A stretch of DNA of 64,000 nucleotides from Candidozyma auris. Its lineage: Eukaryota > Ascomycota > Pichiomycetes > Serinales > Metschnikowiaceae. Numbering within the stretch: the stretch's first letter is position 1; every line of letters starts with the position of its first letter. The notes under the pieces are model-generated. The model worked only from the letters and a program-made list of their open reading frames with translations. It was not told the origin of the DNA and made no database searches. Below, one piece after another: positions 1 to 10,773 of the stretch. The stretch covers positions 62,001 to 126,000 of the forward strand of contig NC_072814.1 in assembly GCF_003013715.1 (NCBI RefSeq), written 5' to 3'. The position numbers and the translations under genes are program-made.

Positions 1-6
1 AAATCA

Positions 7-99
7 CGTCACAGACAGGATTCGAACCTGCGCAGGCAATGCCCAACACCTAGGCTGCGGAATAGCAGGGTGTCGCCTTAACCACTCGGCCACTGTAAC
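7..99 (-). tRNA. tRNA-Ser(GCT) with an 11-nt intron
   Basis: The minus strand folds as a class II tRNA: a 7-bp acceptor stem closes at 93-99 and 8-14, the T arm contains GTTCGAATC, and the variable arm is long, as in tRNA-Ser. The anticodon stem (ACACC/GGTGT) encloses an 18-nt loop. Removing 11 nt after position 37 (52-62 on the plus strand) leaves a normal 7-nt loop with anticodon GCT at 64-66, which reads AGC/AGU serine codons. An intron in tRNA-Ser(GCT) is usual in yeasts. Confidence 0.93.
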
Positions 100-423
100 T
101 GCATATAAAGAAATAAGCATGCCAGTGTATACATTTAATGAAATGAATTGGTCGTGCACATAGAGAACAAGACCGTATATACAGTACCAAAGCTTTTTAT
201 ATGCACACCAGACCGTGTTAGTCCTGGTCTATAAGAGCATAGTCAATGTATTCATCAAAAAAAAAGCATAGGCAGCATTTCGTGCTGTCTATTCCAGTAT
301 GTGCTCTTAGAAGAGCAGGCACGTCGGGAGGCCGCTTTGGAAAGGTCTAGACGTTCCGTTAATTACTATAAACATGGCATACCTGTCTCATGGACAGGTC
401 TGTTTAACTAACTATAAAATCTG

Positions 424-1170
424 ACTACTCTGCCGCCTCTGAGACTCAGGCACCTGAAGTTCCCTCAGTTGCTCTGAATGTTGTCTCCACAGCTTCCACT
501 CATCACTTCAACACGTCTGACGTAGATTACGTGTTGAATGTCAACGAGTTGGTAGAAAAGGTGTTCATCTTCAGGTTAAACTATAAAATGTTTGGAACTT
601 CGACGAAGCAAAATACTTTGTCAATAAGGTCATTAAAACGTTGCCAGCAAAATTGGTGTCGTTTTGAAACACGTATTTCAAGGCAAGTTGGGCATGAAAT
701 ACGTTGAACAATCCGTCAAAAACTGCAACGATATTCCGAGTGACAAACTAAATAAAGTAAAGAGACTCATATTCTATATCAATTGAGCCTTGTTAGACGA
801 TACGAAACATTTAAGGCTTTTCTCCGCCCATGATTGTGGATCTAGTTCTGCCATCATTATGAAGGCGATTGAAGAGAGATGTGGAAAAGATTAAATGTCA
901 CGAAGAATAGCCAAGTGTCGATCATATAGAAGACCCAAGAGGCTGCCTTATCTGAATATTGTTACCGCTCTTAAGTATGACAGAGGTTATGCTTTTGACT
1001 GGATAACATATGCGGTTGCAAATAATGCCGAAGTAAACAGGTGGACTGACCAGAGGTTGATGTACCTCTTGACTGAATTAGAACGTCAGAACTACGAAGA
1101 AGTTCTCAAAGAATATACAGGTGATATTTTTGGGTCTTTATTTCTGCCCAACACAGAGAAACTCTTCTAG
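424..1170 (+). pseudogene. Decayed reading frame, possibly retrotransposon gag
   Basis: Protein-like sequence continues across this stretch but jumps between frames and is cut by stops. Recognisable blocks read ASETQAPEVPSVALNVV, then WNFDEAKYFVNKVIKTLPAK, then KHVFQGKLGMKYVEQSV and SDKLNKVKRLIFYIN, and finally an open stretch at 895-1170 containing WITYAVANNAEVNRWTDQR. No start codon remains. Its position just upstream of a tRNA gene and its hydrophilic, helix-rich composition suggest the gag part of an LTR retrotransposon, but I see no protease, reverse transcriptase or clear LTR. The identity is inferred. That it is a broken coding sequence is better supported. The further stretch to about 1500 may be more of the same relic. 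Confidence 0.4.
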
Positions 1171-1516
1171 AAATGCAAACCAAAATTCTTGCTTATCTTG
1201 GTGAACCTGATCGTATCCTCGAATCTTAAGTTTCAAGCAATCCCAAAGAATCTAACAATTCAGCCAAGAGATCGAAGCCATCTGGAAACAAACCTACAGC
1301 CCCAAACCAAATGTTGATGCAGTGGCAGTTTAAGGGAGAAAACAATCAAGGCTTGAACAACATGTGTGGAATGAAGACATATTCTATGAGTGAGCCACCA
1401 TGAAAGGATATCTTTGACAAAGCATCCCCAGGAGCACAAGCAGAGTTTAATAGAAGGAAATGAGCCCTACAATTTTATACAAGGTATTCTAGCAGATACC
1501 AAAGATAAAAAAATAA

Positions 1517-1598
1517 TGACTCCGGCGTGATTCGAACACGCGCATCTTACGATAACAGAACTTGAGTCTGCCGCCTTAGACCGCTCGGCCACAGAGCC
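1517..1598 (-). tRNA. tRNA-Leu(CAA), copy 1
   Basis: The 82-nt gene on the minus strand has a GGCTCTG/CGGAGTC acceptor stem, the D-arm consensus, anticodon loop CTCAAGT with anticodon CAA (plus-strand 1562-1564), a class II variable arm and the T arm GTTCGAATC. It is followed by a TTATTTTTT pol III terminator. No intron is present. It is identical to the copy at 24669-24750. A LINE starts about 147 bp upstream of its 5' end. Confidence 0.95.
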
Positions 1599-1738
1599 AC
1601 TTTGTACTTTTTGATCCGTTTTAAACATATATATCAAATCACCTGAAATCTGGTAAGTCCGTGATTCTCAAGTTTTAATCAGATTTCAATTTTACCTAGA
1701 TGAGTATTCGGTGCATATTACAATTTGGTCAAAAATCC

Positions 1739-1745
1739 GCGGTAT
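1739..1745. repeat. Candidate left target-site duplication of the LINE
   Basis: The heptamer GCGGTAT occurs here and again directly after the poly-A tail at 8060-8066. A 7-bp direct repeat flanking the element fits a non-LTR insertion and places its 5' end at about 1746. A chance match in this short interval is unlikely but possible. Confidence 0.5.
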
Positions 1746-1929
1746 ATTACGATGCAATCATTCCAAAAGACACTGACAAGGAGCAGATTGATTTCTCCTC
1801 CAACTTAGACCCTTACCATGCTTCATTAGAATCCCCTTCCCACAGGGCGAGGAAGCAACCCCGAAGAAAAGGAGGCCAGAGAGAAAGTAACAGAGCCTTC
1901 CTCCTTAATGAAGTTAGAAACGGTGATAA

Positions 1930-4409
1930 ACAGGGGCAAGAAAGCAACGGTAGGAAGAAAAGGGTTCAAGACACTATGCTCTTACCCCAGAAGATGCCTT
2001 CTGGCATACCCTTAACTTGTACCCAGTTAGCGAGAAATCCCATAAGATGATGGTATCTAATGATTTCTTCATTGACGAAACACTCATGGAGAAGACCATA
2101 AAGGAAAAGGCCTTAGAAGCGTCAAATGAGAAACAAGAGGCCCTCACTGCAACGATGGATCGTATCGACTTCCACTTGGAAGAGGTCACCGACAGAGCCG
2201 ACAATCATCAGATTAGCAGAAACCACATCGATCAAGCTGATGACTTGACGGATTGTTTCCCAATGTGGACGAATTGAAGACCGCAGCAGCACTTTTGCCT
2301 TGACCAAAGTGAGAGTCATTGGCAACGTGGCGCACTTCCCCAACATCAAGAGTCAGGGATGGATTGAGGGTTAGTTCATTCTCACGGCGCAATTCACAGG
2401 GGCTGTCAGGAATATTCAACCAGAGGAAATCATTCAAAGAATGGAAACCATGTTGGAGAAATCCGGTTCAGGAGCACTGGCGGGTTCTTCAGCCTTACCA
2501 GAATGCCAATTTCCCAAGGAACATTCGTCCAAGTCAAAGTGATTTATAACACCAACACAAGATTACCTGAAAAACGCTTTGAACAATGGTTCTTGTTGCA
2601 CTGTGACACCCTTAGATCTTGGAAGGAATATGACAGCAAGAAAAAAGAGAAGAAATACGCTATCGCTATAATCGATGTCGGGCTGAACAGGTTGCCTCCC
2701 CGTTTGCCAAACAAAGTAGCCAGACAGCTCTCAGAGGATCCTACAAAGGACCCCTTAGCGTCGTACTATCACCAATTGATGGCTTTGCCACTGGACCCTG
2801 ATGCAGAAATCGATAGAGCCCAAACAGTGGGCAAAGCGCTTGAGAAAATACTTGCCAAAGAGCAGCAAGTGAGAGAAGCCATTGCCAAACTCGGGCCAAA
2901 TGAAGAGTACCCCACAGAATGTCAGATGGAAGTCCTCATTGACCACTGTGACAAACCATACTGTCGCAAGTGCAGACATTTGGACCATTTTACAAAGACC
3001 TGTCACCTTAGGCCCTGTGACCTCTGTCATCAAGGTAAACACAAAGCTGCCGATTGTCCCCAGAAATGTAAGTGTGGTGCTTCAGGGGATCACTTAACAT
3101 CCACCTGTCCTCGTAGGTTCTATCAGAATCAAAATGCCAACAAATCTCCGGTGAAATCCAACTCCAACAAAGGAAGGCAATCTCCCCAAAGAAGGAAACA
3201 GGCTCCGATCGTGGACGCAGAAGGTTTCCAACAGGTAGGAAGAACTCGCAAGCAAACTCCACATGCCCAAGAGGGGGGTGCGCAAAAAGTACCTCCAACT
3301 ACAAATGGATTCGGTGTATTAGAGGATTCATCCCCTTCCAATACTCCCATTCCCTCTGCCCATGCTCCAGTAGTCAACCATGAGACACTGGCAAGCCAAG
3401 ATGCCTCCCACAATAGATCAAAGAATTGAATTCCCAACCCACAGAAAGCACCTCAGTACAATCTGAAGCAGATCTTCAGACAAAGGATACTCCTCCCTAT
3501 GAATCCACCTCGTCGGACGAAGACTCATCTATTTCAATGGATCAGTCGGAACCCGAGTTACCTCAGACCCAGTCTACTGGGCAGGGCACTCAAGCCACAA
3601 TCGTCGATTCTACTCCAGAACAAAATCCCGCCAATGTTCCACAACAGGACAACACCGATTCTATCCCAGAACAAAACTCCGTCAATGCTCCTGAAGAGAG
3701 CAATCCTTCCATGTCAACTCAATCCGCCGATACAATGTCAACAATTGGATCGATTCTGAAACTTGGGGAACCCTTTCGCGAGAATGCCCGGCCGGTCTCC
3801 TCGCCCTCGTTGGGCCCCACTCTGGAAGTGGTGGTTCCACCTCCAAAGTCAACTGCTGCAAACGAGAATGCCGCAGAAGATCTTCAGAATCCCCCAAAAC
3901 AAACCGATTCACCAAACCCATTCTTAGACGCTCCCAAGGAAGGTGCGTCTCACATCCAACACCAAGAAGATAATACGACCACGGATGTGGACGAACCACA
4001 AGCTTCCCCCCGACTGCCAAGACGAGGTAGGAGTAATCCAACCACTCCCGAACTGAGACCTCATAAACGGGCACTTTGGACGCCATTGGGGTACGGAACC
4101 CCACAGTATGGCCTGCCAACGAAAGCTGCGCAAAGACTCGCCAAAGCTTCCACCCCCGCTTTGAAGCCTACCGTAAGACTGGGACGTACTGATAGCAGGT
4201 CAGTACTGCCAACTAGGCGATCGGAAAGGCTAGCAAAACTCAAGCGAAATATGCATAGGCCCCCGGAGGAAGCCCAGCTGACTGTCTCGCTTACCACACA
4301 GCTGCCTATACAACCTTTCCTGGAATCCGGTGATTCAACGATGAGGGAGATCATAGATAACCTTGGAAAGGAATACCGGCAAGCCAATCTTCAAGCAAGG
4401 AATCAATGA
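1930..4409 (+). pseudogene. LINE ORF1 (nucleic-acid-binding protein), frameshifted
   Basis: Coding similarity runs in pieces. One frame covers about 1978-2277 (ALTPEDAFWHTLNLYPV onward), another about 2297-2510 with a stop near 2370, the longest covers 2503-3429, and a last one covers 3417-4409. The 2503-3429 piece holds a row of CCHC-like knuckles beginning CDKPYCRKCRHLDHFTKTC and continuing through two more Cys/His clusters (about 2950-3110), as expected for the RNA-binding ORF1 protein of an L1-type element. The 3' piece is Pro/Gln/Ser-rich, with a short internal repeat around STPEQN and SIPEQN. Its TGA stop overlaps the ORF2 ATG as ATGA at 4406-4409, so ORF2 was probably translated by stop-start reinitiation. 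The several breaks mean ORF1 is no longer expressed as one protein. Confidence 0.8.
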
Positions 4410-7400
4410 TTGAAGACCAAATAATACACATCGGACAACCCTCGTTACAAAGACGGGGTGCAACACAAGAAACAATCTTAAAACTTGGCTCTTTTAACAT
4501 ACAGAAGACCAGAGATTTAGCTACAGTAGCCCAAACAGGGGCTCACTTTGATATTCTTCTCCTCCAAGAATTCAAGGCCACACGAACTAACATTGAAGTC
4601 ATGCATGATTATGCCAGATCCTTGTACCTAACCTTCTATTCTACTCCCTCAAGAACAGAGAAGGTGAACATGACGGGCATCTTGATAAAAAAGTCGAGTA
4701 TCCGTGTCCTAGGCTCATACGAACTTGGTTCATATTCACTATATTCAGACCGAGCAACAGACATCAGAATTGAGACGGTTACGGGTGATCACCTCCTCGT
4801 TCAGAACCTATACCTTCCCACATCTGATAAACAGTTACAAGCCGAAATCATCCGAGAAACTCAAGCCAACTTTCGCCACTTGAAGGACCAACATCCTACC
4901 CTTCAACTTTTCTATGGAGGTGACCTCAATCATTCGATTGACGACAACACCTCTTCCGAAAGGACAGTGCGATTGGCAATAAATGAACTTGATAATGTCA
5001 GTGGAACGGAGGACGTTGCTAAGTGGGACCGCAGAATTTCCAAACATCCTACCAACGTATCCTACCAAAACTGCCGCAGAATTGATCGGTTTCACGCTCC
5101 CAGGAATTGGCGACAGAGAGCTCGCTGCTATAAAACGTATAGACATCCGGTCATAACCACATCACATTTCGTTATTATTCTATCCTTAGTTCTAGACAAC
5201 CAGTCTAGAGTACACGTGGGGAAAAGGCGATTTGTATTCCCCCTTCGGCGTATCCTCCTTCCTTACGCCAACAAAGCATTTCGGAAGATCCCCACAAACC
5301 TTCTGATTAATGAAGCAATATTCCTTATCACGAGTGAGGGACTTGATTACATCAAGTTCATGGGCACGCTACGTCGTATGCATCCAAGACTTGCTGCCAA
5401 GATGATCTCGGACGGTTGTCATATCCTGAAAGGGGAATATCAGGATCAGGCCACCAAGGCCTTCTTTCAACATAAACGGCAAGACCCGACAATATATCAA
5501 AAAGTTACCAATGCAGCTACTGGCACTGAAGCGGACGACACCCTTGGTATGCTTGAAGTGGCCACAGAATACTACCGTGACCTCTACAAGGCACCCCCGC
5601 AAGTGCCAGATTCAGACCTCCAACAATATCTAAGCCCTGTTACTAGCCAACTCAATGATTTCGAACGGGCGACACTCAACCGTCCTTTCACAAAGGAGGA
5701 GCTCTTAATAGCGGTCAAAGGTATGGAAAAATCCGCAGCCCCCGGAGCTGACGGAGTACAACTCCCAGTCATCGAATATTTGTGGGAATCACTAGGTCCA
5801 ATACTCACAAGGGAAGCTAATAACATCATGCGGACCGGAAACCTTCCGCAGAATTTCAAGAAAGTACTCATCACCCTCATACCAAAACGAGGCAAAGAGG
5901 GTGACACGGACATTGCAAATTTGAGGCCCATATCATTGACAAACACCACACTCAAGATAGTGTCAAGCGCAGCGTGCAGAAGACTTCAAAAGGTGCTTGA
6001 CAAACTCATTGGTCCCAACCAGCGAGGATTCATCAAGGGACGTTTTATCACTCACAACACGATGGAATTCTTCACTATGGTTCGACTTTTGAAAGAACGT
6101 AAAGATCGGGATCGCCCTTCCTACTATCAGGCGATCTTGATGGCGGACTTTACGAAAGCGTTCGATAGGATCTCGCATCAATATATTAATGCTACCCTAG
6201 AAAAAATGGAATTGGGGACAAAAATGACAGGCTTACTCATGCTGATACTCAAAGGGCAGTTCGGCCAGATAGTCATGAACAATTGTGGAGGGGATTACTT
6301 TCCCTTAGATTGTGGGACCCGTCAGGGAAACCCGCTATCACCACTTTTGTTCAACATCGCTCTAGAACCCTTTTTGTTACACCTTAAGATATTGGAAGGA
6401 GTCAAACTAAGTTACGGTGACATCAGTCTAGGACAGATGCAATATCATGCGTTCGCGGACGATGTAAACATATATTTACTGAATCTTCTGGACTACCAGA
6501 AAATGGCTCGTTGTATTAAAGATTTTGAACGAGTCAGCAATAGCTAGTCAGTCAGTCAAAATCAAAACTAATTGGATTCTACAATGGTTACTCGCGCAAA
6601 GAACAAGACATTCTCCCCTATCCCCAATCATACATTGGGAGAAGACACACAATACTTAGGCATCCGTCTTAAAGGGTGGACTGGCTGAGATTCATCAAAA
6701 ACCTCCCTTTATGACACACAAGCAAGGGGTACAGGGCCTCGACACCATCAACAAAGCCCTCGGTACTAACATGTTCGTTAGCTCCAAAACTGTTTACAAG
6801 GACCTTGTCCAATGTATGACAGCCAAGGAGCTCAAAAGATAGACGTCAGCATTCAACGAATGTTCCAAGGCATTAGCGCAGACAAGTTATACGCCAGGCC
6901 GAAAAAAGGGGGATTCGAGTCATTGAGCTCAAGGTACAACTACAGGGACACAGAGCCAAAGTATTAGCCAGGACCCTTGGGGATGATCAACTGTGGTATG
7001 TCAAATACATGAGAGCAAAGATGCTCCACCATGTGGTGAAGATCTTTCATCAGAACCCTCGGGCAAATATAAGAAATAGTCAGGGCTTGGATTGGGCTGA
7101 CTTTCTTTTCGAGGCCAATGGCAGATACTTGAGAACCTAGAATGGACATTCACGCCAAACGAAATACACTACATTAACGCTTGGAAACAGTTGGTAAAGA
7201 AGTCGAATAACCCACCTTATACAATTGCTTCCAGGGCTCGCATAGAGGATGTCAGCCATATTAAGTCTACGGGGCATACCATCGGACTCAGAAAGAAAAA
7301 TGTTAAGAACGGGGATTTTCAAATCCCAAAGTAAGCAAAGGCAGGAGAAGAAACCGCCTATTATGCCGGGAAGATTTCGAGAAATATGCCCGGAAGCAAG

Positions 7401-7844
7401 GCCCATTAAAAATGGGACAAGTTCTGGAAAGCCCTACATAAGGAAGAATGGATCAAACGCAACGAGCTAGGGGCAATTCATCTCTTTAATATTGGGTCAT
7501 ACGTGCCACAACATGACGAGCGGCCATCAAGAGCCGCAAAATGCTTATTGTGTTTGAAGGAAATTACTCTGGATGTTTTTCTTCAGCACATCTACAATGA
7601 ATGTGCGATATCGCAATATTGGTGGGACCACCTAGGGTTTCTGCGAGCGATGAATCTTAGGGAGATGTTAGCTCCTGAGGATACCTCGTTCGACAACTTG
7701 AGGAAACTTAATTGGTTCGTAAAAATCGTCAGAATCACCTACAAAGGGCGACGACAGCTGGGCAACGAGGGAGTGACCCTCCCAGAGCTCCTGAATCGAG
7801 CTTTGAGGTCGGCGATGCGACGAGTTACTCCAATGGGTCAATAA
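4406..7844 (+). pseudogene. LINE ORF2 (endonuclease-reverse transcriptase), broken
   Basis: The first 713 codons are open (4406-6547). They contain an EEP-type endonuclease (SFNIQ, LLLQEF, GGDLNHS, RIDRFH) and then reverse transcriptase with IPKRG and LRPISL, motif A MADFTKAFDRI, motif B GTRQGNPLSPLLFNIALEP and motif C AFADDVNIYL. A TAG at 6545 cuts the frame just after motif C. Coding-like fragments then continue in other frames: KINTKLIGFYN near 6560, a block around 6930-7140, another around 7249-7470, and 7503-7844 with the C-terminal zinc motif CLLCLKEI...HIYNEC. The usual SDH of the endonuclease reads TSH here. The enzyme would nick target DNA and prime reverse transcription, but this copy is inactive because of the breaks. 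Confidence 0.88.
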
Positions 7845-8059
7845 ACGCACACTTAATGACGAGTGGAAATTCATAGAATAGTCACGGCTGAAGTTCAGAG
7901 GGGATCATTCGCACCGCACGGTAATGGATTGACACTAGTTGAGGATATTAGGGGTTTTGTTTTCTATAATGATATAGTTTTCGAGTTAGAATGGAAGTGG
8001 CAACACTGAAATCCTAACGCTCCTCTAATACATGAAGTCTATAAAAAAAAAAAAAAAAA

Positions 8060-8066
8060 GCGGTAT
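8060..8066. repeat. Candidate right target-site duplication of the LINE
   Basis: GCGGTAT follows the A tail directly and matches 1739-1745. Confidence 0.5.
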
Positions 8067-8666
8067 GCAGAATAAAAGAACAAATGCGGTGGTGAGTTTA
8101 TACTGTGGCTACTGCCATAAAAAAAAAAAGGAAGTTTAAAAAAAGGCCAAATGAACCAAATATAAGGTTTTTCATTTGAAGCCTTCAAAGTCAAGGAGAT
8201 TCATGATGCTTTGTTGACCATCAGTTATTTTTTTTTTTTTGGCTCGATCCATGAGTCGTTCTAGACATGCCCAGGGTCGTTGTGAAGGGTAATATCAGTG
8301 ATGAGTAGTGTGTAATGAGCATTTTAGCAGGATATAGACTGCTTCTTTTGCCTAATGTGTTTGCTCAATGTTCTATTGGTATCTGATATAGATGCAAATA
8401 CCGATGCCATTGACGGAGTTGCTAACTTCCACGAACGTCGCTGTAGCCAATTCACGCAAATTAAATTGGTGAAGGCTGTAAGCTTTTTATAATCTCAACC
8501 GCCAGTCTTGAGATCTTCATCCGCCCAGTGGTGAAACCAATACCCTGGAACAGGGTTGTCTTCTGAAACGTCAGCTCAAACAAGCGATGCCCAAAATTAG
8601 TCCTTTTGGACTGTAATATCCGAGAGACGCTCATACGTTTGTCTCTAACAAGCGAAGCTCATCGAA
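8067..8666. other. Gene-free, A/T-tract-rich stretch
   Basis: No gene is seen. The stretch has short homopolymers (an A run at about 8120-8130, more A near 8140, a T run at about 8227-8240) and may be layered debris of retroelement 3' ends. I cannot assign it. Confidence 0.5.
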
Positions 8667-8739
8667 GGTTTGTTTGCTATAGCGATATAGTTTTATTTAC
8701 TCTAATCGTAATATGTTGTCCTAGAAAAAAAAAAAAAAA
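8667..8739 (+). repeat. Possible diverged LINE 3' end with A tail
   Basis: The stretch TTTGCTATAGCGATATAGTT closely resembles TTTTCTATAATGATATAGTT in the LINE 3' UTR (about 7960-7980). It is followed by CTCTAAT, and the stretch ends in a 15-A run preceded by CTAG, like the LINE end CTCTAAT...CTAT plus A tail. The middle part of the UTR is missing or too diverged to align. It could be a short 5'-truncated copy of a related element. The match is short and I read it by eye. Confidence 0.35.
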
Positions 8740-9141
8740 GAAAGAAAAAAAATTCTTCGTAGGACGGTCATACCTTGTACGTGTTAGCTGATAGTGACAA
8801 ATCTTTATTTCGTTAAATCAGACTTTTGGAAATTTACCTGAGCTACGGGGAGGCTTATTTTCGGCTGACAGAGACCGTTGAATAAAAGCGCTATACATGA
8901 AACAAAGGAAAGTCAGGGCTTGGGGCTCGCAATACCTACTAAGATGCATTACTTTTATCTATTGAAGAATTTTCGCTCAAGACGAAAAGACTCATGGTCA
9001 TCAGTTTTATTATCTCCGTAAAATTTCCCCTTATACGTATGTCGCTTACAATATTAATCCATTGAACGACTTTCACAACAATATGTTTCTAAAACATCAA
9101 TTTATTCTGTAAATTTATTATAGCAGAACGGTGAGCAACTC

Positions 9142-10773
9142 TCAGATAGATGAAGACTCGATGTGTTGAATCTCGGTCTTGAGGTCCATTTTGTCATCTT
9201 TTTCTTCGATCTTGGCAACAGATGCCACCTCGATATCCAATACACCCTTTCCGTCGAATAACTCTGCAATTTCTTCCAATGAGTAACCTTTTGTCTCTGG
9301 GTAGAAGAAGTAAGAGTTGACAGAAATGAGGGCGAGCAACACGCAGAAGACAATATAGTACTTCCAACCGATTCTATCGAGAGCGATAGAGTTACAGAAT
9401 CCAGCAATTGCCAATGAACCTTGCACACTAAACATGACTGCAGTAATACCTTTGGAACGCAAGGAGAATGGGAAAATCTCGGTAGGGTAACCCATCACCA
9501 AAGGAGTGTAAGCGATATCGTAGTGGAAGGCGAAGATAAAGATGAAGCCAAGAACAGCCCTACCACAAGCCACAGAACCAGTCTTGTCAAAAGTAGCCGA
9601 GCAAGCAGTCCAAATAATGTATGAGATAAGCATTCCCAACCCAGACCAAAGAAATAATGTTCTCCTACCGAGGAAATCCACGAGCAACGCAGCAGAAACG
9701 GCAGCGATAAAGTTAAAGATTTGAAGAAGACCGTTTATAAGGGTTTGCATCGACGAAGAAGTAATACCGATGGTATCGAGGACCAAGGTTAAGTAGTAAG
9801 AGACAACTGCAAGACCACTCCACTGGGATGCGACACCAAGAGTGACGGAGATGTATGTTCTCCTTCTATTGCCTGGAGTAGAAACAAGATCGGTCCATTT
9901 AGTTTGGTTAGCTTCTCTCTCCATCTCTAAAGCAGCGACAATTTCCTGGATTTCAACGTCCACGAGTGGGCTGTCGGCATCCCCACCGGCGTGATACTTC
10001 ACCAAAATGGCTCTCGCCTCGTCCATTTTACCCTTGGATATAAGCCATCTAGGGCTCTCAGGAACGAACCAGAAGAAAACAAGCTGGACAGCAGGGTAAC
10101 CAGCCTGAAGAATCACAGGAATACGCCAAGCCCAATTGTCACCACGATCAGTGCAACCGTAACAAGTCCAGGATGCCAAAATACCGCCAATGTAAAATAA
10201 GCAGTTGTACATGGAGGTTGCCTTACCACGGTAAGTCGGGTACGACAATTCAGCAATTAGCATGGGAGATGGCTGGCCAGCAACCTGGCCTGCAAAACCA
10301 ACAACAAATCTAGAGACAATCAATTGCGCCAATGTAGTACTTGTAGCCTGAATTATTGTAGCGACAATAATTCCAAAAATACCAAGAAGCAAGGTCTTCT
10401 TTCTGCCAATTAAATCGGGGAACCAACCACTAATAGGAAGAGCTATTAATGCACCAAAGCACATAGCAGCATTAACAAAACCCAACATCGTTCCCTGAGG
10501 GTTACCGAACTCTTCTCTCCATTCTGTCATCGACTGGAGACCATTCATCAAAGAACCATCGTAGCCGCCCGCGGCTGACGAAAGAAGAGGCACAATCAAA
10601 AGCAAATTGAGCTGCAAAAGATGACCCACTTTAAACCATGGCTTACCATAGTCTGGAAGAACGCTGGCGATCTTCTCACCAACAATGTTCTTGACTGGTG
10701 TGGATTTAAAAATCATGTTGAGACGTTTGACCAACGCAAACTTGGGGCGAAACGTGAGGGTTTTATGGTGCAT
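9142..10773 (-). CDS. MFS sugar transporter, lactose-permease-like
   Basis: The 543-residue protein has the sugar-porter signatures GGYDGSLMNG in the first helix region, GRKKTLLLG, PESPRWLISKGK after helix 6, DFLGRRTLF after helix 8 and PETKGYSLEEIAELF at the C-terminus. It should be a 12-helix plasma-membrane sugar:H+ symporter. The sequence resembles the LAC12-type branch more than hexose HXT carriers, so a disaccharide, glycoside or rhamnose substrate is possible. That is inference. A second ATG at 10716 (MIFKSTPVKN) would give 524 residues and may be the real start. The next gene upstream on the same strand is a GH3 beta-glucosidase, about 1.1 kb away, so uptake followed by intracellular hydrolysis is a sensible reading. 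No frameshift is seen. Confidence 0.88.
   Translation of the reverse strand: MHHKTLTFRPKFALVKRLNMIFKSTPVKNIVGEKIASVLPDYGKPWFKVGHLLQLNLLLIVPLLSSAAGGYDGSLMNGLQSMTEWREEFGNPQGTMLGFVNAAMCFGALIALPISGWFPDLIGRKKTLLLGIFGIIVATIIQATSTTLAQLIVSRFVVGFAGQVAGQPSPMLIAELSYPTYRGKATSMYNCLFYIGGILASWTCYGCTDRGDNWAWRIPVILQAGYPAVQLVFFWFVPESPRWLISKGKMDEARAILVKYHAGGDADSPLVDVEIQEIVAALEMEREANQTKWTDLVSTPGNRRRTYISVTLGVASQWSGLAVVSYYLTLVLDTIGITSSSMQTLINGLLQIFNFIAAVSAALLVDFLGRRTLFLWSGLGMLISYIIWTACSATFDKTGSVACGRAVLGFIFIFAFHYDIAYTPLVMGYPTEIFPFSLRSKGITAVMFSVQGSLAIAGFCNSIALDRIGWKYYIVFCVLLALISVNSYFFYPETKGYSLEEIAELFDGKGVLDIEVASVAKIEEKDDKMDLKTEIQHIESSSI

Larger units (their letters stand above)
1746..8059 (+). mobile_element. L1/Zorro-type LINE retrotransposon, near full length, defective
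   Basis: This non-LTR retrotransposon has the L1-clade layout: a 5' leader, ORF1 with zinc knuckles, ORF2 with an apurinic-like endonuclease followed by reverse transcriptase and a C-terminal CxxC-H-C zinc motif, a 3' UTR, and a 17-A tail at 8043-8059. A candidate 7-bp target duplication flanks it. Both ORFs are broken by frameshifts and stops, so this copy cannot move by itself. Zorro elements of Candida are the closest family I know of. The last 89 bp before the tail recur at 24437-24524 with about 97% identity. The 5' boundary rests on the target-duplication match and is less certain than the 3' end. Confidence 0.88.

Noticed and set aside
381..399. Inverted repeat ACCTGTC/GACAGGT as LTR end plus primer-binding site
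   Set aside because: It is a short hairpin. No second LTR or tRNA match supports a primer-binding site.
3417..3429. Programmed -1 frameshift inside LINE ORF1
   Set aside because: No slippery heptamer or pseudoknot is evident, and other breaks show the ORF is simply decayed.
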